Positions 46,409 through 57,403 of a stretch of 64,000 nucleotides of DNA are shown here, in pieces. Made by a program: the position numbers and the translations under genes. The notes beneath the pieces are model-generated. The model ran no database searches. It had not been told where the DNA came from and saw nothing but the letters and a program-made list of their open reading frames with translations. Position 1 is the first letter of the stretch. Every line of letters starts with the position of its first letter. The stretch comes from Oikopleura dioica (lineage: Eukaryota; Chordata; Appendicularia; Copelata; Oikopleuridae). The stretch lies in assembly GCA_907165135.1 (NCBI GenBank), contig OU015568.1, forward strand, positions 7,572,501 through 7,636,500, read 5' to 3'.

Positions 46409-46823
46409 TTTACTTGGAGAAACTGAGCTCATTTAGCATTTTGAACGGACAACAAAGCATGTTCTAGAGAAAATATGGTTCTTGGCTCTGTTTATGAAAT
46501 AATCCGATTTTTAGCAAACGTAAATTATTGAGCAGGTTTATTCGCTATCAAAAATGTCCACGAGTTCAATAAGGGCAAATCGTTACGAAATTCTCTTATT
46601 CTGATATCGCTCGTAAAATTTCGTAGAATAACGAAATCATCGATCTCAATATAAAAGAATAAAAAGCTCGCATAAAAAGTTCTTTTGTGTTTTCCGAAGC
46701 ATGTCGATAAAATAGCCATCAAGCCTGGCTCAAACATTTTTTGTGAAGAAAAATACTATGATGAGAGACCGGCAGGAATCGTTCTATTATTACGATCAAG
46801 AGAAATATCCGAAATTGGGGGAG
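46409..46823. other. Spacer between the EFHC2-like gene and the MULE
   Basis: No gene found. It is AT-rich and contains the promoter side of the minus-strand EFHC2-like gene. Confidence 0.4.
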
Positions 46824-48428
46824 GTTCATTCGGGAAAAAAGACGTTCTCCACGCACTTGCCAGGGCGAGTTCTTAAAAGGGCGCACGAGAGGGGCAAGGG
46901 TGGAGCAACTGAGGCACGCGCAAGTAACGCGGTAGGAGATGGGCACACCCGGTAGGATATGAGGATTAGCAAATTAGCAGGAGCCCAGGTGATGTGCGCG
47001 GTAAGATATTAGGGTAAGCAAATGAGCATAATACCAGGTGTTATCGGAACATTTGCGAGCGGAAGTTCTCTCATCATTATCATCAAACAGCGGACAAAAC
47101 AACTGGAAGTAATTAGATGTCGCCAAAAGGTTGGACATATATATATCATTCGACTCAGAATTTTCTCATCAAGATGGATTTCACAGAATCTGTCGCAAAA
47201 CTAAAAAGCGTACCAAGATATGCTGGCTCAAAAGAGCAGCCTCATCTTTTTTACATCACAGAGGGAGTCCAAAAGACCTCTATAAATTACCATTTACAAT
47301 ATGGACGAGGAGATGCGAGATGGAATATGCATGTTCGAGCATGCTCAGCCAAAGCAGCGATTCTTCAGTGCAGTTCGGCTGATTCAAAAGTAAACCCTTG
47401 CAAAGGAACAGCCAAGATTGAGATTCTCGACCCAAAACTCATCATCGTCGAAAGGAAAGAAAACGTCAAGAAGCCAAGAAACGTTTTCAAGCTCAACTAC
47501 GATCATCCGGACGTCAAAGACATCAAGAAATACGGCAAAGTCACGACCACCAGAGACCACTGCAAGAGCTGCAAGCCATCTTTGCGCTACCATGTCATCC
47601 AGCGCGAGTTTCGTTCTAATAACGGAAAGGTATCTGTAAGTTTGAATTCAGATCAGTCGAAAATACAGTATGACAATTCGAACTTTGTAATTCCTGGCGG
47701 GAAATTGGTCCTTGAGGCTGGAATTTCTATCCAAAAGGAACAATATTCCGCTCTTAAAAAGATACAAAGATCGAGTGGTTATTCTGTATCGGACACTGTT
47801 CCTGAAAATTGTGCGCACTATACTATCATTGATCCAAATTTTGAGCCTAGCATTTCTGAATCTGATTTGTCGCTCCCGGAGGTAACTGTTCCTTTTGAAC
47901 AAACGCCAAAAGGGGTGAAACACTATCACTTGTTCTTTTTAGAACCAGATTTAGAAAAGCTAGATGACGCTTGTCGTGAAAAGTATCGACGACATCCAAG
48001 TTCGCCAATACATGCCGATGGCACTTTCTATGTCGTTCGAAACCTAAAACCATTTACTCAACTTTACACGATAAGCGTCTATCTTCAAGACCCAGTAAAT
48101 CCAGCTAAATTTTTACATGTCCCAGTTGTGTTTGCGATCCTCCAAGGTAAATCGCAGGAGATTTACGAAGAGATCATGACTGTAGTTAAAGAGAAATTCA
48201 AGGCATATTATGGCCGAGAACTCTCTATTTCTAAAGTGATGACCGATTTTGAATCTTCCGCGGTTAATTTGTAGCTCAATCTGGGCTATTTAGCTTCATT
48301 TGCAATTGTCTTGTGTCCTACCGCGTAACTTGCGAGTGCCGCAGCTGATTGACCTCGAACCTCTCGCGCGCCCTTTTCAGAACCCGCTCTGGCGAGTGCG
48401 TGGAGAACGTCTTTTTATCCGTTCATTC
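46824..48428. mobile_element. Mutator-like (MULE) DNA transposon with long terminal repeats and target duplication
   Basis: The element covers 46832-48420 (1589 bp). GTTCATTC is repeated directly at both borders (46824-46831 and 48421-48428). The terminal inverted repeats are about 110 bp. The left end reads GACGTTCTCCACGCACTTGC, GCGAGTTCTTAAAAGGGCGC and GTAACGCGGTAGGA inward; the right end is the same in reverse complement with scattered mismatches. Long inverted repeats, an 8-9 bp duplication and an internal MULE-type transposase frame are the defining features of this superfamily. It lies between two host genes. Confidence 0.85.
47117..48274 (+). CDS. MULE transposase, C-terminally truncated
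   Basis: A 385-codon intronless frame inside the transposon; an in-frame Met at 47174 (MDFTESVAKLKSV) may be the true start. The N-terminal part has a FLYWCH-like zinc-finger pattern (HLQYGRGDARWNMHVRAC, then CKGTAKIEI) for end binding, followed by a second Cys/His cluster. The C-terminal part is the start of the MULE catalytic domain: HADGTFYVVRNLKPFTQLYT, then VPVVFAILQGKSQEIYEEI and VMTDFESSAVNL. In the family the two Asp of DGTF and TDFE are catalytic and a third acidic residue lies about 100 residues further. The frame stops right after TDFE, so the last catalytic part is missing and this copy is unlikely to transpose by itself. The deletion, not a stop mutation, seems the cause because the terminal repeat begins about 25 bp later. 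Confidence 0.8.
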   Translation: MSPKGWTYIYHSTQNFLIKMDFTESVAKLKSVPRYAGSKEQPHLFYITEGVQKTSINYHLQYGRGDARWNMHVRACSAKAAILQCSSADSKVNPCKGTAKIEILDPKLIIVERKENVKKPRNVFKLNYDHPDVKDIKKYGKVTTTRDHCKSCKPSLRYHVIQREFRSNNGKVSVSLNSDQSKIQYDNSNFVIPGGKLVLEAGISIQKEQYSALKKIQRSSGYSVSDTVPENCAHYTIIDPNFEPSISESDLSLPEVTVPFEQTPKGVKHYHLFFLEPDLEKLDDACREKYRRHPSSPIHADGTFYVVRNLKPFTQLYTISVYLQDPVNPAKFLHVPVVFAILQGKSQEIYEEIMTVVKEKFKAYYGRELSISKVMTDFESSAVNL

Positions 48429-48600
48429 ATCGCAATGGGATAGACCGAGAATCCCAAATCCTCATGGCACTTTTAGATCGCAAAATTCAAGGAAGGTTTT
48501 GGAGTCCCTGACTCTTTTCACGCGGATTTCTAGGCTAAAATTCAAAACTAAAAGCAGAACTCCAAAGAGAACATTATCCACACTTTCATCTTCAACGAGA

Positions 48601-49104
48601 ATGTCAAAGACTTCTGCGCTTCGAAGACAACGAAGAGAAATTTCCGACAACATGGCCTTGCTAATGGCGAAGACTAATACAAACTTGATTCTATCATGGA
48701 TAGCTCTGTTTCTATGCTTTCCTCTTGGAATTCCAGCGCTGATTCTAGCCTTTAGCGTCCGGGTAACAGTAGTTTTCAGTATTTTCAGGAAACAAGAGCT
48801 TCAGAAACTTGTGGTAAAAGTGCGCGACGACAACTTCAACTTCGATCACTTACAAGAGATTTTACTCAAATGCAAGAAGCGAGGAAACTGGGCCAGAGGC
48901 TTGTCAATAACTGGAATCTCACTCTCAACAATTGCGGGTAAGAACTTTTCTAGCCACACCCATCAAATGGTTATCATTTTTATAGGTTTCGTCGTTTTAT
49001 TCGTGTGGATCATCAACAACTCTATTTTCGATCCCCAATTGGCAGACACTGACCCAGCTAATGGTCCCTATCCTTCTCCGTTTGATGGTCAACTTAGTGG
49101 ATAA
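48601..49104 (+). CDS. CD225/dispanin-like two-helix membrane protein
   Basis: Exons 48601-48937 and 48986-49104 with a 48-bp intron give 151 residues. After a basic head (MSKTSALRRQRREISDNM) comes a membrane helix LILSWIALFLCFPLGIPALIL, a charged cytosolic loop of about 60 residues, ARGLSITGISLSTIAG leading into the second helix (FVVLFVWIINN), and an acidic Pro-rich tail. The PLGIPALI element in helix 1 and A-rich approach to helix 2 are typical of the CD225 (dispanin) superfamily, which includes IFITM and PRRT proteins; exact subfamily is not clear. The frame stays open 84 codons upstream of the chosen ATG, but that part lies in transposon sequence. A poly(A) signal is at 49194. Confidence 0.6.
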   Translation: MSKTSALRRQRREISDNMALLMAKTNTNLILSWIALFLCFPLGIPALILAFSVRVTVVFSIFRKQELQKLVVKVRDDNFNFDHLQEILLKCKKRGNWARGLSITGISLSTIAGKNFSSHTHQMVIIFIGFVVLFVWIINNSIFDPQLADTDPANGPYPSPFDGQLSG

Positions 49105-49335
49105 AATGGGCTCCTCCCGATAAAACCGACTCAGGATATTCTTTTTTCCTTTAGAATAACTTTAATTCCAGCTTTGATTCATTGACACCACAATAATAAA
49201 AGAGTTTTATTTATTGGTATATTTAGCAATGGAGTTGTGAAAAGATTCTATTTACTCGAGTTATGCATATTTCCGGAGTTGTTAATTTGAAATACAGTTT
49301 GATTCTGCTTTTGGTCTTTTTGTGCATTCGCGTGA

Positions 49336-49782
49336 TTACATATCGCCGAGCTGCTGGGCAAGTCGGTTCATGGTTCTGCTGGTGCTCTTTGCAGGGACAC
49401 TGCTATCTTCCAGCGCGTCCAGGACGTACGAACGGTTGTTTCTGTTAAAAAATATCATACCAGTAATACGACAGAATACTTACGCAGCATCATTGTCCTC
49501 GTGCTGGATTCCTAGAGCGGAGTGAAGGCCTTCTTCGATCTTGTTTTGTGAGTAAAGACCGGCGTTGCCAGAAGTCACCAGTTGATTGATTGGCTTGAGG
49601 AAAATGAGTTAGAGTTTAAACTTTAAAGTTCCTTATAAATCGAGAACGCCAAAAATAGGCAGGCTCTTTCAGCGCAATACCTTTCTTGTAACGACTTTGG
49701 TTGTAGCTGGAAGTCCGTCCGATCGATGTTGAACAGTTTGGTTGTAAGCCGGGCGAGATGGCATTGGGGGTCCACCATGAAC
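49336..49782 (-). CDS. Unrecognised gene, 3' exons
   Basis: Exons 49681-49782, 49484-49593 and 49336-49441 join in phase with GT..AG introns of 87 and 42 bp. They encode VHGGPPMPSRPAYNQTVQ, NQLVTSGNAGLYSQNKIEEG, LHSALGIQHEDNDAANNRSY and end STSRTMNRLAQQLGDM. An exon-like piece upstream at 49783-49855 (EGISQLLACMKDYTTS) may precede it, but the join is unclear, and no ATG exon was found before the SAP130-like gene at 50410. The product is polar, without membrane segments. Real gene likely, identity unknown. Confidence 0.5.
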
Positions 49783-49855
49783 CTGTATGAGAACGATTAG
49801 ATACAGATGTAGTGTAGTCTTTCATGCATGCCAGTAACTGCGAAATGCCTTCCTG

Positions 49856-50409
49856 CAAATAATCAGACGTGAGTTTTTATGTAACAATACGTAGCAACCG
49901 TATTTTATCTATTTAAGGTTTGAAATAAAATGAACTTTGACGAAATCGGGCGATCGAACATGATTTGATGATTTTGAATACTCCCAGCACCTACCGTTCA
50001 TTACAGTTGACCGACACATTTTTGAAGGTTAAAAAAAAATTATTCAAACATAAAAATGGAACTTTTGGAAGAATAAGAATTCTAACATGATTTTTTCGTT
50101 CATTAGAAAAATGATCATTCCCCAAGAAAAAAATGGGGAAGGGAACTTTTGGAAGAATTCATGAAAAAAACATGTTATTTAACATAATAAAATCTGGAGA
50201 TTTTTGAATTATATAGGGCGGAAAGGCTTCTCCAAAGAGCCAATCCATAACATAAAAAAGTGGTGCATAGAGACAACAGCTCAGAAAGGTGGGTCTTTTG
50301 AAAATGTGGCATTATCTGTCGCGAAGATAGGTGCCGGGTGTCATTTCAGAATCAACGTTTCAGTAGAAGAGAGAGAGAGAAAGATAGAGGGAAGGAGAGA
50401 AATAGTTTT
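49856..50409. other. Spacer, possible 5' part of the gene at 49336
   Basis: About 550 bp. It has repeated short motifs (GGAACTTTTGGAAGAAT occurs twice, near 50056 and 50140) and a GAGAGA tract at about 50370. The missing first exon of the preceding minus-strand gene should be here, but I could not identify it. Confidence 0.3.
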
Positions 50410-52893
50410 TTAGCTTTTCTGCTTCGTTTTCCGTAGCAGTTTCCGCAACAAAGGTGTCTCGCGAGTTGATGTCCTCTCTGGATGCTTGTCCCATTTGGAG
50501 TAGTTCGTCACCAGACTCTTTAGCGAAGTTGAAATTTCCTCGAAACTTTCCTGACTGGATTCCTTGCGTCTTTCGAGGCAGGCGCCCAGATCGCCGTAGA
50601 CTGAAGTATTCTGTAGCTATTCAGGGATATTCAGTTGCATCGTGAATACAAGAGATGGGGCGATATTTGAAAAAGGAACAAAAAAGAAACTGATTTTAGC
50701 GGAATTTGCTTTTCACAAGGCGTGCGGGCAAATATTGAATTTCATCAGTCTCTGTCATTAAATAAATACTGAGTTCACAAGTTTCTGCCTGGCGGAGGAA
50801 TATCCCGTTCCTTTTGAATGACCGAATCGAATCGCTTGGACACTTCAGCTTCTTCTTTTTCAGCGTCTCCCAATGATGCTTCAACTTGGTGCAATCGTTT
50901 TAGCGTTGATCTTCCCAAGTTCTTCACTTCTGATGGAGTAGAAGGTGCTGTCGACGAGGGGCTCGCGAAGCGTGAGTGGGAAGGGTTGACTTCAGATGTA
51001 GATAGGCGAAGGAAGTGTCTGTAACTTGGTTGTTTGTTTTGAGAGGTTGACGTGAGTCGAGGGCGTCGCCACCGCCCGCTGGACGAGACTTCTGGATTCA
51101 GCCTCTCCGAGTAGACTTCCTGCTCGAGCTTGATTCGAGCGTCTGGGTGTCTGCTCTCCAGGTGATGCGGCTCGTCCTGATTCTCATCGGCTTCGTCCGT
51201 GCTTACATCGTCACGTGCTGGTGGAGCCGGTTGCGGGAGAAGCTGCTTCCGCTCTCGACCTTTTTTCCTCGGTTGCGCGGGCGCAAGCGCTTGTTTTGGG
51301 ATTGCCACCGTTGCTGTTGTCAGACCTGTTGCGAGTTCTTTATTTGAATTTACAGAAAGACTAGTGCATTTTTCTGGAAGCGAAATTCTCGGAGAAGAAA
51401 ATATAGAACTCGTTCCTGCTGGACGAATTGCTGTTGGCAAAAGTGCTGGTGTGATGGGCTTCTGCGTTGTCTGGATCGCTATGCTTGGCTCGCTGCTGCC
51501 CAGCTTGAACGTACCAGCAGTAGTGACGGTTTTACTGCTTCCGGAAACATGCTGGGCGAAATTCAGTGAGGGTTTGTTGTTACTCGCGCTGCTGGACGTG
51601 ATGACGTGATTGCTTGATTCTGTGCTGGTTACTTTGATGTTGACTTCGGAGCTATCTATTTTGGGGATTTTAGTTGGTGGTTGGATGTAGTTGAGCGATC
51701 GTGGGTTGACTTGAATGTGGCGGTTTGGTGGGGTGGAGATGATTGTGGGCTTTTGGCGCTTTGTACCGATTAGGTCCAGCGTTGAGGCTCCGTCCACACT
51801 TGGCGGTGTAGAAGCAGCCGTCGCCGCTGAAGTCGGCACCGCTTGAAGCGAAGGTGCCATGACGTAGTATCCGTTTTTCTGTTGAGCAAGTGGGGTATTG
51901 TTGTTCGACTCTCGTGATATCGAGCTCGCGTATGGACTGTAGTAGACAATCTGTTGCCTTTGGAAGACCTGTGCATTGGTCCCACCGGCGTGTTGGCTCG
52001 TCGGAATGACGTAGCGGGGAGTAGCCGTCGCGTAGACTTCGCCGCTCTGCGTCGTTGACGGTGCGCGGATCACCGATGCTTGGGTCACTCGCGGATGTTG
52101 CTGGATAATCGGCTCTTTTCGTATCACCGTCTGGTTGTTGTTGAGGACGATGTTGCCACCGTTGACGAGTCCGTTGGGCCCGCTGGGCACGATTACTGCC
52201 TTCGCCGTCTGCGGCGAGCCCTTTTGGCCAATTATCGACGTCATCGACGGTGCGACCTGCTTCACGGCGACGCGGGGCGACTTGTTGAGCACGATCTGCT
52301 CCGTCGAAAATGGCTTGTAGAGTGCTCCTCCATTGAGCCCAGTAGTGAGCACATATTTCAAGCCGTTTTGGGGTCCATTTTGTCCAATTACCTGATCATG
52401 GTTACACAAAACACGATTTTTCAAGTTGCACGAAAAAAAAATTGGCGATGGCGGGGCGCACCCTGGCCGCGGGGGTTGAAATTCAGAAAACTCTGAAAGA
52501 GCTGAGGCAATTATATTTGATGGACTGGACTGCCGCCGCTAGCCCCAATCTCGAATCTTTTTGAAACTATAATTTAGCGGGTGCGGGCTAAGACGGTTTC
52601 TGACTTTTAGAAATATCGCAAGATCGTAAATTTAAAAGAAACAATACTAATCGCTCATGGTATTTAGCTTCTTTCTCATTTGCGCGCTTTTTTTGCTATT
52701 TTTACGAGTCAGTTTGAAAAACGCTCGAATCAGTATTCGGAGTAGTAGTAATGGCCAGAGTGCCAAAAGTAACAGTGCTGTTGTGTGTTTTGTAACCACG
52801 GGCCTGAACGTACTGGAACGGAGCTGGTGCGGACACTTGACTACGCTGTAGTGAAGTCATCGGGTAGAACATCACATGGTCGGACTGGGTCTG
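50410..52893 (-). CDS. SAP130: SAP130-like subunit of the Sin3 histone deacetylase complex
   Basis: Exons about 52774-52893, 50824-52391 and 50410-50610; the first intron is 382 bp and the second 213 bp. The main exon gives about 520 residues, low-complexity and rich in Ser, Thr, Pro, Asn and Gln, with many short hydrophobic/basic patches. It then becomes RKKGRERKQLLPQPAPP, an acidic stretch, and PSYRHFLRLSTSEV, which resembles the HHF/YRHF region of the SAP130 C-terminal domain. The last exon (VYGDLGACLERRKESSQESF, LKSLVTNYSKWDK, LLRKLLRKTKQKS) matches the helical SAP130 tail in length and charge. SAP130 bridges the Sin3 corepressor to HDAC1/2. Without splicing at 50823 the frame ends at 50775. 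Start Met unresolved; identity moderate. Confidence 0.45.
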
Positions 52894-55800
52894 TTCGGAG
52901 TTTTTAAATGATAAAGAATCGAAATCATTAATTCCCAAGGGATAGTTTGAATACTTGACTCTAAAATCGATCTACTGAGAAGATCTTACTCAAAAAGATA
53001 AATGAAAAAATGAATTAAGAATATGTCAAGCCTTTTTAAAATTATTCAGGAGCAACAACAGAATTAAAAAACTTGAAAGAAAAATAAAACCGGATGAGAG
53101 CAGATCAAAAGCCGTTAAATAAGCGCGCCAGAAAAGGGTTCACAAGAGCGTCCTGAATGTTCTGAGCCGAATCCGGATTATCTAGCGCGCCCTTGGGCCA
53201 CCCGCGACCTGGCCAGCGCCAGAAAAGAAGTGAGGTAGCCCAGGAAAAAGTCCCGCTTGAAATAGCGGATTCTTCTTTTGCCTATTTAACATTTCGGATT
53301 AACTCATAATAAGCTAGCAAAAAAACGACGAATTCTTTAAACTGAATATTGCAAATAAAGTGTCAAAATACGCAAAGAATAAGGGTCAAGAGGGATTATC
53401 ATTGTTGACTTGATAAATTTTCAAATCTACCGCAAAAGTGACTTGAGTTCAACTATTCGGAATTGAAATAAAGCTGTTTCAAAACTGAATAGAACGAACC
53501 GAAAGAATAAACTCAAAGCGTGGGGCATGTTTGCCAAGTGATGAGCGTCACAGTTGGTTTGGTTTTCTTGGCTCCGCCCGCCACCAGAAATATACATTCC
53601 CCTAAAGCAAACTGAACCGAGCCGCTCGCCGTTTATTCTGTTTTGTCTTGAGCACACATACACATTACGCAAACAACAGTCACGGGCAAACAGTGCTAGG
53701 ACAAAGCCAGGCATTTCTTTTTCTTTCTTTGCTGCTTTGTGTGTGCTTCTTTATCTTCTCCTTGGCGACATACGGCCGAGAATAGAAAGAAACACACATA
53801 TCGCACAAACCAGCAAAGAAAAAAAACACGGACTCGATCGATGGTCGCTTTGGCGATCGGGCCCGCCCCGTGGCAAGGCCCAGCGAAAAAGAAAGAGCGA
53901 AGATAAAAAAAAGCATGCAGGCAGGAGAAGCAGCATCACGAGATGCCTACGTAATACGCAGTAGCTTAGGAGAATGAACTCGCAAAAAAATGCGAACTCG
54001 AAAATGCGTTTTGAAAATGCTGACATTGCAGTTTTCAAAATTGAATTCTTCGTTTCTAAATACTACGTAGTAAATCTATTCAATTTTCTTATGAATAGAA
54101 AATAATTCTTATTAAAGCTGGATTAAAAGTATTTTAAAATAATGCAGACGGCCTCAATTAACTCTTATCACGTACGCAGTTGATCTTCTGGTAACTAAGA
54201 GTATCGAATAATAAAATATACATAACGCCGAATTAAAAAGAAAAAAAAGAAGGAATAATGGAAAATCGAAAAAAGACGTCCCTTGGGTCGATAGACGAGG
54301 ATGAGTAAATCGAGAAAAAGAGCGTCGCCAGCGTCCCACGAGATCAAGAGCGATAAAAATCGTTGAGTAACGGCGGGGCTCAGCCCCACTCTCTTGTAAG
54401 TCACGGGATCGAACCACTCGCTACCACCTCACAAAAGAAAAAAAATGGAGAAAGGGCAACTCAAGCCAAAACTGTCAACTGGCGAAATAAAAACAGACTT
54501 TGAGACAATAATCCAGCATCAAATCACAACAGAATCAATACGGATTAACACTGTAATGACTGTACTTCATTCTCCAAAATCAAATAAAGAAAAAGCAAGA
54601 AAAAGTGGCTTTTTCATATAAAAAATCTCAAAAATAAATTCGAAGAAAATTCTAGATCACTTTGGATGAGCTTGATCGAACCTGCTCTGTCGAACCCTGA
54701 TCCCCAGGGCAAGCAGTGACAAAAGATAGAGGCCTCCTTCGCAGCTTCTGAGTGTAACTCAACTTGAGACCCTACTAGACTCATAAAAAAAGAAGAAGAA
54801 AGGGCAATTTACAATTTGCGAAATTGAAAAAATAAGCGACTTCAAATTGAAAAACAACTAATGATGAGATCGCAAAATTTTTTATTTCTACTCTATTAGC
54901 TCTCTCGTTATTGAGAGCGTATTTGTGTAGCCAAGCGAATCCAAAGCTACATCACAGGAAAAAGAAAATAAGCCAACATTAAAAAATGGCGAATTTAGCA
55001 ATTTTATTTGAATATTTCGAAAGGGCAAATAATAAAATAGATCCGGGTCCTTGAAAGTGGGAAAAAGAAAGAGAGCTGGTAGCAAAAAATGCACTTTTTC
55101 GAATCAAAAATATAAAGAAAAAAGTGCATTTTTAGCACGAAAATATAAAAAAAAGTATCAATTTTAGAGAAAACATTATTAAAAAAGTAATTTTGGCTCG
55201 TTTGAAAATGTTTCTTCCCGAAAAATAACTTAAAATCAACCATTAAAAGTCCCAAAAATTATAAAATTTTCCTGAAAAAAAACTTTAAAAACTCCATTCC
55301 TTTGAGTCCGCATTTGTTCTATTCTCCATTAGTTGTTTGCCTGTGCTGTTGATCGTTTCTCTTCAGCTGTTTGGCATCGTTCCTTTCGTTTTCGCTTTTT
55401 TATTCTCTGTTTCTTGTTAATTTCGACAAAGCTCTTTTTCTCTTCGCGGGTGTGTGAGTTTGTGTGTCTCGCTAAACGTTGAGTTGACTAAGAGGGGGCC
55501 CTCGCTTTTTCTTTCTTTCTATTCGGTGTGCCGGGTTTGCTGTGTCTCGTTTTGGCTGGCCCTGGGCACCGTCGACTCGAGGCAATTCGAACCGCACAAA
55601 TAGTCGCACTCGGGCGCGCGCGCCAATTGGCTCGATTGATGGCCAACCCACACAGCGCAGCCAATCGCGAAGCGAGTCGAAAATCGACGAGCGCAAATTC
55701 AAGAAATTCATCGCGAAACCAAATCGCGCCACACTCACTCGCACTAGCAGAGACTCACGCGGGAAATACCAGTAACAACAGTACTTGCAATTGGACAATA

Positions 55801-57403
55801 CTGTCATACTGTTACTGTGAGTAACTAAAATTGGTCTGGAAAAGTAGAAAATCATTTGAATTTTAAAATAATTATTTTGTCATAAAATCGCATTTTTCGA
55901 GCCGAATTTGTGGCCCATTTCAGTCTTTTTACAGTCATTTTCAAGAGAAAAATATTTTATCATTATAAAAAAGCTTAGTCAGCTATTTTTCGTGTGAATG
56001 GGGAAGGTGATGTAATATTTGCCCAACACCTGTAATCCTTATGTATATTTCCCACCAGCAGCTTATTCCATTCTATTTGAATTCGAGCATTTTCAATTCA
56101 ATTTTTCATTCAGAATTTTCAAACGCGAGATGGCGGCTCTTGGCGCCCCTCGTGGCCCCACCTCCTTCTTCGTTTTGGAATTCGATGAAAATCGAAAAGA
56201 AAGGAAGAAAAAAAGATTGAGAATTTGAATTTATCCGCCTTTAAAATTGAATATCAATTTTGCCCACGCGCTTTTCTTGTTTCAAGTCTCATCCCTTTTC
56301 CGTTCATTCTGCTGCATGAATCATCAATTTCGAGAGCAGCAATTTTCGCTGATCAATTATTTGACAGGTGCATATTTAGAAAAAAAACGACGCTGTTAGC
56401 GTGTCGGTGTCCTTTTACCAATTTACAGTCACGGAAGGAGAAATCGATCTTCTCTTTGGGGGACCCTGGGAAAACAGATTTTTTTGGGCTTTTCCCGGAT
56501 TAGATCACGAGAATCTGATTATTGAGAGGATCTTTTCCAAGGTCGATTTTACGAAAGCTAAGATAAATATTCTCGGCAGCCTGTGTAGAAAACCTGAGTC
56601 AGGGATTCAAGTTTTCGTTGACTCAGGTTTTCTACACAGTTTTCCGAACTTGGAACTGTACCTAAGGTACTAAAGAAGACAAGGAGACTGAAAAAACATC
56701 GAGTGCTAATTTATCCTCAAATCAAGGTTTGTTCTGATCGATAAGTTATTGATTGAGTGAGGGCTTCTTCTGTCTATTTTTCAAGTGAATTATTCAGATG
56801 TTTTCTTAGGAGGGCTCAAAGAGGAATCTGTTTGAACGAATTGAATCAAAATCGATCCACCTCCTCTTCTGTCTTACTGTATTTCTTTTGAAAAATTAAC
56901 TGAGAAAAGGGATGAAAGGAGTTTGGCGCAAATTGGGTCGGCCGGTTTCGTAGTTGTAAAAAAAAAGTTGCGAAAATTGCGCTGAGTTAGGCGCCATTCG
57001 TCATGTTTCTTATATTTATGGCAGTTGTTGAGGATTCTGCTTCCGAGGATGCTTTTTATGGCGGCGCGAAAAATAATTAGAGAAGATAGGACCGGCAATA
57101 CCTTTGAATCAAGTGACATTTATCGCCTACAAGGACGATTCCAGTCGCTAGAAAGTTGCAGTTTTCAAGTTTATATTTGTTAGTTTGATTATAATTTATA
57201 AATTATTCGACGCCCATTTATTGATCGTTATAAAACTTGCGAAACAAAAAGAGAAATGCCTTTTCTTGGCACGTGCTAAATAAAAGATTGTCTAAGAAAA
57301 CGTTTGATAATCCTCTAAAAGCTTTCAAAGGATCTTATAAACCAGCTCGGAAGCAGAGTATAAGTTATTCATCAACATTTTTCTTCCCCGTAACAATTAT
57401 GAA
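52894..57403. other. Gene-poor region
   Basis: About 4.5 kb in which I find no supportable gene. Long frames at 53554-53964, 54154-54417 and 55472-55855 occur in runs of simple sequence on both strands and lack splice-consistent extension. It holds purine- and pyrimidine-rich tracts, a GC-rich block at 55520-55750, very AT-rich DNA at 54480-55300 and a repeat copy at 56573-56650. Possible long untranslated exons or regulatory DNA of the neighbouring genes. Confidence 0.45.
56573..56650. repeat. Small copy of the CTGAGTCAGG inverted-repeat family
   Basis: About 78 bp consisting almost only of two inverted terminal repeats. The left starts TCGGCAGCCTGTGTAGAAAA; the right is its reverse complement with CTGAGTCA-GTTTTCTACACAG and a diverged outer end. 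The hairpin units are missing. Confidence 0.8.

Noticed and set aside
48349-48600. 84-codon N-terminal extension of the CD225-like protein
   Set aside because: Its start lies within the MULE terminal repeat; the downstream ATG at 48601 gives a family-like N-terminus.
53554-54417. Several frames of 80-136 codons
   Set aside because: Purine- or pyrimidine-rich runs keep frames open on both strands; no domains or exon joins.
54350-54432. Minus-strand A-box-like TAGCGAGTGG and B-box-like GGTTCGATCCC, considered as tRNA
   Set aside because: The two boxes overlap instead of being 30-60 bp apart, and no acceptor stem forms; at best a tRNA-derived fragment.
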